This document shows positions 57,916-64,000 of a stretch of DNA of 64,000 bases, piece by piece. The notes under the pieces are model-generated. The model was given only the letters and a program-made list of their open reading frames with translations, searched no databases and was not told the DNA's origin. This stretch comes from Bog-756 sp963813525 (GTDB taxonomy: Bacteria; Actinomycetota; Acidimicrobiia; Acidimicrobiales; RAAP-2), in assembly GCA_963813525.1 (NCBI GenBank), contig CAWEZI010000004.1, positions 62,001-126,000 of the forward strand. The letters run 5' to 3'. Within the stretch, counting starts at the first letter, position 1, and every line of letters starts with the position of its first letter. The translations under genes and the position numbers were made by a program.

Positions 57916-58992
57916 TCAGCCGTGACGGACTGGTGCGCGCCAATTATCGAGGACCCGTTGGATATCGGATCGCACCTGATCGCGAGCCTCCGCCCGTGGA
58001 ACACCAGACATCAGGATCTGGTCATAGCTGGTGTCGCTGTGACGCACGGAAGCCACCACGGCAAGTGTCACGGCATCCGGGTCCAGGGCCCTGCCGGCAG
58101 CACTCCGGCCCACGCGTCCACTCCCCCGGGATCCGGCATGAGCGGCGATGGCCTTGGCCCTCTCCTCCGGACAGCCGGGGAAGAGCCGAATGACCTCATG
58201 ACTGAGAGAGTCGTGGAAGGCCTCGTTCTCAACCGATCGGCGCTCGGCTGAGCGCAGGCGGCGCCTCTCCCGCGCCTCCTCGTCGGCCAGGCAGGCAACC
58301 TCGGCTTGGGCGAGCGCTTCCTCTTCGACGAGGATCCCCTGGCGTTCGTAGTGACCCCTCGATGTACTGAATCGCACCACGACCGCGGCGAGTCCACTCG
58401 CTTTCTTTGCTCGCCGGGTGAGCGCGGCATCACCGGCGGGCAAGAACACCAGGTGGTCGAGGTCCGAACACTTGAGACAGAGCGGTCCGTCACCTTCCAT
58501 GAAGAGCAGGTCGCCACTGTTGCCGCACTCCTCGCAGACCCACTCCTTGAGTGGCGAGATGACTACAAGATCGGGAGCCCGGCCCTGTTTCTCCGCCAGC
58601 CTTGCCTTCCTAGCCTCGGAAAGTTCCGGGGAGACCCAAGAAGTTCGATAGGCAGCTTCGATTCGTGGATCCCCACTCTTCGAGAACCGCAACGTCCGAT
58701 GATCCCTGGAGCGCGCAAGATAAGCGGTCTCGTTGGGCTTCAGCCCCTCACTGCGCGCCCAGCGGCGGAAGGTGGCCATAGCGGTCGAGATCTTCGAGAG
58801 ACTGGCCGTGATCTGGCGTTCGAGATAATCGACCCGGCCCTGGCGCCACCGATCGACCTGCGGTGTTGTCAGCCATCCCATTCCGACCAGTACGTCGATG
58901 GCGGTCACGTAGTGGTGGTCAGCCAGTGCGGCTTCGGCCGCCCTGATCACTCGCTCGTCGAGCCTGCTCCCAACTGCCGTGGCCACGGGCAA
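57916..58992 (-). CDS. DUF2293 domain protein with zinc-finger-like motif
   Basis: 358 residues. N-terminal region contains DVLVGMGWLTTPQVDRWRQG. A middle zinc-finger-like pair, VCEECGNSGDLLF and LCLKCSDLDHLVFL, forms a CxxC-CxxC site near residue 155. The C-terminal DUF2293 domain (about 265-345) shows LFPGCPEERAKAIAAHAG, RVGRSAAGRALDPDAVTLAV and RHSDTSYDQILMSGVPR. The family's function is unknown; it occurs widely in actinobacteria, and the metal site suggests nucleic-acid or protein binding. It is transcribed alone, on the opposite strand from tRNA-Thr. Confidence 0.85.
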   Translation of the reverse strand: MPVATAVGSRLDERVIRAAEAALADHHYVTAIDVLVGMGWLTTPQVDRWRQGRVDYLERQITASLSKISTAMATFRRWARSEGLKPNETAYLARSRDHRTLRFSKSGDPRIEAAYRTSWVSPELSEARKARLAEKQGRAPDLVVISPLKEWVCEECGNSGDLLFMEGDGPLCLKCSDLDHLVFLPAGDAALTRRAKKASGLAAVVVRFSTSRGHYERQGILVEEEALAQAEVACLADEEARERRRLRSAERRSVENEAFHDSLSHEVIRLFPGCPEERAKAIAAHAGSRGSGRVGRSAAGRALDPDAVTLAVVASVRHSDTSYDQILMSGVPRAEARDQVRSDIQRVLDNWRAPVRHG

Positions 58993-59022
58993 TAGTTTCG
59001 ACCAGATAGAGGTCTCTGTCTA

Positions 59023-59068
59023 TTGACACGGCCTGCAGGGTCGTCTGTTGACACGGCCTGCAGGGTCG
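59023..59068. repeat. Two 21-bp direct repeats containing a palindrome
   Basis: Copies at 59023-59043 and 59048-59068, period 25 bp. Each starts with TTGACACGG and contains CCTGCAGG, a perfect 8-bp palindrome. They lie in the 200-bp gap upstream of the DUF2293 gene. Confidence 0.85.
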
Positions 59069-59195
59069 CTGTCGGCACAGCGATCGGGTCACCAACTCGA
59101 GCCCCATTTCGATTTGCAAAGCGTATGTCACCGGCCGTCCGGCCGAGCAGCCACGTAGGGCGAGACGCAATGCGAGGCAACCGGCGAACGACCGC

Positions 59196-61172
59196 TCAGC
59201 CAGCTCCGACCCGCTCGACCTCCGGCTCGATCAGCGGAGGCCTGGCCACCGGACGGATCTCCTCGGCCAGGCTGGCGGTGATGACGGGACGGGCGTTGAA
59301 GCTCAGAAGGCTCTCGAGCGAGTAGTAGTGCTTCAGCATGGCGAACGGGAGTTCCACCGGCAGCCAGATCAGGTCACGGACCTTGCCGTAGTAGATGCAG
59401 CACGCCACCACGAAGACCATCTGTGGCAGCACCCGCAAGGACAGGATGATGGCCAGATGGGCGAGGTTGATCTTCCCGCTGGGTTGGATCAGCGACTCGG
59501 CGATGATGTACATCATGATGGCCAGGCGCAGCGGCGTGAGCAGCCGCTGACCTGTTGACCGCGATCCGAAGAACCAAAAGCGCGGGCCCGAGAGACCGGT
59601 CACCACGGGCACGTACCTGGTGAACGACATGGTGCTCCCCCGGTTCCAACGGGTGCGCTGGGCCCGGAGCTGCCGCTGCGTGTTGGGGACGTCCTCGAAG
59701 GACCGGATCCTCGTGTCGAGCTGCACCCGGTAGCCGAGGCGCGTGATGGCGGCGGTGAAGTCCTGATCCTCGCCGTACATGCCGTCGACGAACCCCCCGA
59801 TCTCCTCGGCCGGAGCGCGGCGGAACCCGGTGAACGTGCCCGGAACGCACACGACACCGTCGACGACGTCCGTGGCCGGGCGGACGAGGCCGTAGTTGAC
59901 CACCAGCTCGAAGAGGCGGGCCCGATCGATCCAGGTGGTGTAGGGCTCCCTCGGCAGGGTGAAGGCGCCGACCATGCCGATCTGGGGATCGGAGAGGAAG
60001 TAGGAGATGGCGTAGGCGAAGGCCTTGCGGTCCACGATGCAGTCGGCGTCCACCCGGAAGACGTAGTCGGCGGTGCCCCGTGAGAGCGCCCTGTTGAGTG
60101 CGGCCGACTTCCCGTGGTGGCCACCGTGGACGATCTCCCCGGTGGCGAAACGCAGCCGGGTGATCGCCGCTTCGGCCAGGGCGACCGTGTCGTCGGTGGA
60201 CCCGTCGTCACAGATAATGGCCCGGACCGGCCCACCGTAGAACTCGGCCGCCTCGTCGATCGACTCCAGGAGGTCGACGATGTTGATCTGCTCGTTAAAG
60301 GCTGGGGAGATCACCTCGAGAGGGGGCCGCTGGTCGCTCAGGGCCACAGGTCGGTGGTGGACCAGCCTCACCATCCCCAAGAAGAGGACGATGAGCCGCA
60401 GGACGTACGGCCCGCAGCTGATCACGATGGCCACCATGATGATGGCGTTGTGTCCGAAGTGCCGGATCAGGTAGACGGCCAGGCAGGAGACCACCGCCAC
60501 CGCCGCCAGGATGGACACGCCGAGGATGATGTCGGCGTTCCAGTCGTGGCCACGCCGCAGGGGGAAGGGGGTCTTCTTTGGGAACTGGAACGAAGTGAAT
60601 GCCAATCGGAACACGACCAGTCCGGCGATGCAGTACTGGATGAGGAGGGCCAGGACCGGCGTGGGGGCCAACGGAAATCCCGTCGTTAGCACGAAGATGC
60701 CGAAGAACACGTCGGCGACGGCCGAGACGACCAGGAGGATTAGGATGTTCACGAGGATCATGAACCGACGGGCCAGGGAGGCCCGGAAGCAGACGGTGAG
60801 CGCCACCCCCGAGGCGATGACGCTCACCTGGAACACCGGTGGCAGCATGTGCACATAGGCGTCCACCAGGGCCGGCTGGGGGATCACCGACAAGAACAAC
60901 TGCTCGACCAGGCTGTAGTAGGCATCCACGATGGTGGGGGCACGGAACCCGACCAGGACGAGGGACACGAGGAAGCTGACGGCCAGGAACGAGCCACAGC
61001 GGGCATAGCTCGGACGGAGGGGGGGCACCATCAACACCAGCGATCCGGACCCCTGGTCCGAGTCGTCGTAGTTCCTGGACATCGGCTTGAGGACGACCAC
61101 CGCCAGAATGGCGGCGTCGAGCAGCAGCAGGCCGAGGCCCCGCATGTCCACGGTGGTGACGACCGCCAGCAC
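59196..61172 (-). CDS. Processive GT2 membrane glycosyltransferase (cellulose/hyaluronan-synthase-like)
   Basis: 658 residues from a GTG with a TAGGAGA site. About eight transmembrane segments in two blocks (residues 1-285 and 530-600) flank a cytoplasmic GT2 domain. Motifs are ICDDGSTDDT near residue 322, FRVDADCIVD (DxD) near 374, MYGEDQDFTAA (catalytic GED) near 467 and QRTRWNRGSTM (QxxRW) near 506. These four define polymerising synthases such as BcsA, HasA and Alg8. It would extend a polysaccharide and thread it through the membrane. No PilZ domain is fused. It is coupled to the HlyD-like gene (8-nt gap) in an operon with a GH26-like glycosidase. Confidence 0.9.
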   Translation of the reverse strand: MLAVVTTVDMRGLGLLLLDAAILAVVVLKPMSRNYDDSDQGSGSLVLMVPPLRPSYARCGSFLAVSFLVSLVLVGFRAPTIVDAYYSLVEQLFLSVIPQPALVDAYVHMLPPVFQVSVIASGVALTVCFRASLARRFMILVNILILLVVSAVADVFFGIFVLTTGFPLAPTPVLALLIQYCIAGLVVFRLAFTSFQFPKKTPFPLRRGHDWNADIILGVSILAAVAVVSCLAVYLIRHFGHNAIIMVAIVISCGPYVLRLIVLFLGMVRLVHHRPVALSDQRPPLEVISPAFNEQINIVDLLESIDEAAEFYGGPVRAIICDDGSTDDTVALAEAAITRLRFATGEIVHGGHHGKSAALNRALSRGTADYVFRVDADCIVDRKAFAYAISYFLSDPQIGMVGAFTLPREPYTTWIDRARLFELVVNYGLVRPATDVVDGVVCVPGTFTGFRRAPAEEIGGFVDGMYGEDQDFTAAITRLGYRVQLDTRIRSFEDVPNTQRQLRAQRTRWNRGSTMSFTRYVPVVTGLSGPRFWFFGSRSTGQRLLTPLRLAIMMYIIAESLIQPSGKINLAHLAIILSLRVLPQMVFVVACCIYYGKVRDLIWLPVELPFAMLKHYYSLESLLSFNARPVITASLAEEIRPVARPPLIEPEVERVGAG

Positions 61173-61180
61173 CGCTTCTC

Positions 61181-62722
61181 CTACGACCGGACGGTGGCGG
61201 TCATCCCCGGGAGCAGGCCGGGCAGGGTGCGATCGAGCTTGACGATCACCTCGTAGGTGACGGCGGCGCTGTTACCCGTCGGACTGAGCACGACAGCGGT
61301 GACGACTCCCGCCTGGGTGACGTCCAGTACCGAGAAATTGACCGACACACCTTGTCCCACCCGGAACTTCCCGATACTCGATTCGGGGACCTGAGCGGTG
61401 ACCTGTTGGATGCCGCCGACGATCTCGACCAGGGGCTCGTCGCCACTGGGGGACGAGGACGCCGACGGCTGGGGCTGGGAGGGGAACAGGGAGAAGCCCG
61501 ACGGCTGGCTGGACTGGATCGAGGCGGGGGCCTTGTATGCGGGGACGCCGGCCGGGCCGAGGTTCTCACCGCTGGAGCCGTTCACCTGGGCCACCACGCC
61601 GGCAGCAGGAGCCACGATGGTGGCTTGCTGCTCCTGCTCTTGGACCTGGTCCATCTGGGCGGTGGCCTGATTCAATGCGGCCCTGGCCTGGGCCTGGGAC
61701 TCGGCGTTGGCCGGCGACCGCTGGAGTGTCCCCTGGTACTGGGCCAGGTTGAGTGCCGCCTGGGCTGCGTTGACCGCGGCTTGGGCGGTGTTGTCGGCCT
61801 GCATGGCCTGTGCCTGGGTGACGGGCACCTGGGCCTGCGCCTTGGCCACGGCGGCCTGGTCGGCGTCGGAGGTGCTCTCGAGCTGCTGGCAGTGGGTGAA
61901 GAGGTCCTGGGCCGACAGCAACGCCGGACCGGTGAGACTGGGGTCAGGGGGCACCGGCCCACTGGGGCACGCCTGCGTGTAGAGCGTGTAATTGCCCTTG
62001 GCCACCGCCTCCGAGGAGGAGACTGCACCCTGGGCTGCGGCGACGTTGGCCGCTCCCGTCTGGGTGGTGGCGGTGAGTGCGGCCTGGGCGTTGGTCAGAG
62101 CGGTCTGCTGCTGTTGCACCTGCAGGCCGTTCTGCTCGTTCTGGGCGTTGGTGAGCTGAGGGGCACTGGCCTGCTGGACTGCCGCCTGGTCGGCCGCTAC
62201 GACCTGTTGGTCAGCGTGCAGCTGGGCGTCGAGGGTGCCCACGTTCTGGGTGGCGAGGACCTCTCCTGCCGTCACCTGCTGCCCGGGCTTGACGTTGATG
62301 GCCACGACCGTCCCCGTGTTGGCGAAGTTCAGGTCGTACACCTTGGAGGTGCTCACCACGGCGGGAAAGGACTGGTCGCCGACGGTGGCGGCGTCCGCCG
62401 TGTAGATCCCGGCCACCACGGCCACGGCGGCGATGACCACGGCGAGTGCCAGCTGACGACGGCTGATGTGGAGACGTCCCGGATCGCGCTCGGACAGGGC
62501 CGGACCGTCGATGACGGGAACACGCGAGTGCGCCCCGGCCTTCGGACCAGGGGACGTCTGGTCATCCTCGGCGGACGAGCCGGCCCCGTCGGACGCCAGG
62601 GACCCGGCCCCGTCAGACCCCAGGGAGCCGACCCCCCCGGACGACAAGTCGGTGGGCATGCTCAGTGAGGCGTTCATCCCCCTCACCTTCTCGGTCTTGC
62701 GGGGGGCCCGGGCCGTCTTCAT
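61181..62722 (-). CDS. HlyD-like membrane-fusion/periplasmic adaptor protein
   Basis: 513 residues from the ATG at 62722 with a GGGAGG site. A disordered, S/G/D-rich cytoplasmic tail of about 85 residues precedes a single transmembrane helix (LALAVVIAAVAVVAGIYTA). A lipoyl/barrel-sandwich half (NVKPGQQVTAGEVLATQN) follows, then a long Q/A-rich coiled-coil hairpin. The second half-motif (IVAPAAGVVAQVNGSSGENL) and a beta-barrel domain end the protein. These features fit HlyD/EmrA adaptors. In monoderms such proteins can serve cell-wall transit. In this operon it resembles the adaptor half of Alg44, suggesting help in exporting the polymer made by the GT2. Confidence 0.85.
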   Translation of the reverse strand: MKTARAPRKTEKVRGMNASLSMPTDLSSGGVGSLGSDGAGSLASDGAGSSAEDDQTSPGPKAGAHSRVPVIDGPALSERDPGRLHISRRQLALAVVIAAVAVVAGIYTADAATVGDQSFPAVVSTSKVYDLNFANTGTVVAINVKPGQQVTAGEVLATQNVGTLDAQLHADQQVVAADQAAVQQASAPQLTNAQNEQNGLQVQQQQTALTNAQAALTATTQTGAANVAAAQGAVSSSEAVAKGNYTLYTQACPSGPVPPDPSLTGPALLSAQDLFTHCQQLESTSDADQAAVAKAQAQVPVTQAQAMQADNTAQAAVNAAQAALNLAQYQGTLQRSPANAESQAQARAALNQATAQMDQVQEQEQQATIVAPAAGVVAQVNGSSGENLGPAGVPAYKAPASIQSSQPSGFSLFPSQPQPSASSSPSGDEPLVEIVGGIQQVTAQVPESSIGKFRVGQGVSVNFSVLDVTQAGVVTAVVLSPTGNSAAVTYEVIVKLDRTLPGLLPGMTATVRS

Positions 62723-62783
62723 CGGGCCTCCCCTGAGCCGTGGGACCCGACAAAGGGCACCATCGGCCCCGTGTGACACCGTC

Positions 62784-64000
62784 TCATGGTCTCGACAACC
62801 TCCGTTTCAACTTTTGGTCCTTGACCCAGGTCACGAGCATGTAGGAACCGCCGAGAACGATGAGCACCACCCCGGCCAGAATTCCGGCCCAGCCGTACCC
62901 CTCCCGCCCGAAGATGAGACCCCAGAGGTCGAGCCCGTTCCGTGTCCCGTCGATGGCGCTGGCCGTCGCCCGGGAAGCGGAATCGGAAGCCGGCGTGAGC
63001 GGGAGGCTGAGCAGGCCGAGCAGCGGCACGCCGGACATCGTCGGTAGCGTCGGGCCCCAGGGTCCGGCGCCGAACAACGGCGCCAACTGGACCCGGGCCG
63101 GGGCGCTGACCGACTTTCCAAATTCGGCGTCACCGCTGTAGACGGCCGTGAGCACGTCCCTGCCGACGGGGAGGCTGATCGTCGTGCAACCCGGGTCGGT
63201 GGCCACAGGCATCTGCTGGCAGCCGGTGACGGGGGACCCGTTGCTGAAGAGGCTCACCGATCCGCCGTAATCGGTGACGACATCTGCACTGATGCGCACG
63301 GCCTCTGCCGGTGCAGCCGACGACGTGGACACTGTCACCGAAGTGGTCGAGCTCTCCTGGGGGGGCTGGAAGTGTCTGTCGTTGGCCAGGGACCGGAACG
63401 CCGAGTAGCCCGAGCTGTCCAGGGGGTAGTGATAGGTGCCCCCCTTGCCGGGCGCGTCGAAGTAGAGCACCCCACGGATCATCGGGTAGCCGTTGTCGAG
63501 CGACTGCTGGACGTCGGACAGGTACGGTCCCTGTGCTCCCGCCAGGGCCGCCGTCTCGGCGATCATCATCGGCTTCCCGAACGAGTCGAAGGTGGAGTAC
63601 CAAGAGCCGAACAACTGGGCGAACTGGCCGGCCTTGTAGGCCGTCGAGTTCCGGAGGTACCCGTCGACAGCGATCCAGTCGACGTAGGCCGGCCCCGGGT
63701 AGTACTTGATCCAATCCCGGTCCTGACCTCCCGATGCGATGCACCACACGAACGACACGTTGCTGGCCCCGGCCGCCGTGAAGAGGGCGTGGATATGCCG
63801 GAAGGCGGCGGCGTAGCCCGCCGGTCCGAGCTTGCCGATGCACGCCTTGTAGTCCGGGGAGTTCGGGAAGTTGAATTCGTAGAACCACCGCAGGAAGACG
63901 GGGGCCTTCAGCTGGGCCAGCTCCCTGGCGAAACTGGTGATGAGGGCGTCATCCCGGCCGGAGAGGATGGTGGCGTCGCTCGGACCGCATCGCCAGTCGA
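62784..64000 (-). CDS. GH26-like glycosidase with C-terminal Ig-like domain and membrane anchor (5' end cut)
   Basis: The frame is open from the right window edge to the stop at 62784, more than 405 residues; the N terminus is outside. Visible GH26-type features are LRWFYEFNFPNSPDYK (acid/base Glu), VSFVWCIASGGQDRDW, YYPGPAYVDWIAVDGYLRN, and MMIAETAAL with a Glu in the nucleophile position. After residue 200 of the visible part an Ig-like domain (LPVGRDVLTAVYSGDAEFGK) follows, then a TM helix (GILAGVVLIVLGGSYMLVTW) and a KDQKLKRR cytoplasmic end. It is thus an outer-face, membrane-anchored beta-mannanase-like enzyme, 61 nt upstream of the HlyD-like gene. Confidence 0.85.
   Translation of the reverse strand, partial: DWRCGPSDATILSGRDDALITSFARELAQLKAPVFLRWFYEFNFPNSPDYKACIGKLGPAGYAAAFRHIHALFTAAGASNVSFVWCIASGGQDRDWIKYYPGPAYVDWIAVDGYLRNSTAYKAGQFAQLFGSWYSTFDSFGKPMMIAETAALAGAQGPYLSDVQQSLDNGYPMIRGVLYFDAPGKGGTYHYPLDSSGYSAFRSLANDRHFQPPQESSTTSVTVSTSSAAPAEAVRISADVVTDYGGSVSLFSNGSPVTGCQQMPVATDPGCTTISLPVGRDVLTAVYSGDAEFGKSVSAPARVQLAPLFGAGPWGPTLPTMSGVPLLGLLSLPLTPASDSASRATASAIDGTRNGLDLWGLIFGREGYGWAGILAGVVLIVLGGSYMLVTWVKDQKLKRRLSRP

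Noticed and set aside
57545..57943. A 132-codon minus-strand frame over tRNA-Thr
   Set aside because: The GGNRTHDL-like stretch is the familiar antisense translation of a tRNA, not a protein.

Overview
The window is a 64 kb, GC-rich, gene-dense piece of an actinobacterial chromosome. Support comes from paired ANTAR regulators, an ECF sigma factor with its DGPF/YCII partner, a TIGR03085 protein, a DUF2293 protein, IdeR/DtxR-type iron boxes, GTG starts and frequent 4-nt ATGA/GTGA gene overlaps. An acidimicrobial lineage would fit, but that is inference; no rRNA or ribosomal-protein marker is present. Both edges cut genes: larC on the left and a GH26-like glycosidase on the right.

Layout. 1-3 kb: larB-larC (nickel-pincer cofactor), divergent pheA, then tRNA-Ser(UGA). 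3-7.6 kb: an IS481-type transposase remnant, an APC permease, an M24 peptidase, an XRE-cupin regulator and a class I amidotransferase. This block is bracketed by the tRNA-Ser and a 3' copy of a tRNA-Ser, so it may be an old island. 7.7-14.7 kb: VOC and DUF302 proteins, an RCC1-repeat lipoprotein with a divergent MarR gene, a frameshifted MarR gene divergent from a 14-TM drug exporter, and an ECF42-like sigma factor with a YCII partner. 14.8-18.6 kb: two GAF-ANTAR regulators and two small unknown genes that share a 16-nt leader motif. 18.9-24.8 kb: an acyltransferase, then an iron-uptake operon (leader ORF, small lipoprotein, FbpA, FbpB, FbpC) behind three regularly spaced iron boxes.

25-40 kb: a TIGR03085 protein, a secreted alpha/beta hydrolase, an adenosine deaminase-like enzyme, two aldo/keto reductases, a lone cyclic-nucleotide-binding protein, a Baeyer-Villiger-type monooxygenase, a WbsX glycosyltransferase with a methyltransferase, and an operon of SCO1 fusion, lipoprotein and glycerate kinase. 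39-52 kb: an SDR, an acyl-CoA synthetase, a predicted Fe-S PD-(D/E)XK nuclease with an unknown partner, a patatin whose 3' end is antisense to an acetyltransferase, a methyltransferase, an EthD protein, a CYP125-like P450 with TetR, and threonine synthase with a MoaD-like carrier. 52-57.5 kb: a GpgS-like glycosyltransferase and an OtsA-like GT20 (compatible solutes), a TetR-MFS pair and a LytR_C protein. 57.6-64 kb: tRNA-Thr(UGU), a DUF2293 protein, and a processive GT2, HlyD-like protein and GH26 trio that looks like a synthase-dependent exopolysaccharide system.

The most unusual items are the triple 16-bp-spaced iron boxes followed by a repeat-encoding leader ORF, the exopolysaccharide trio, the shared leader motif near the ANTAR genes, the nuclease pair, and the tRNA-Ser-bracketed block. 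No CRISPR array, rRNA, complete insertion sequence or integrase was seen.
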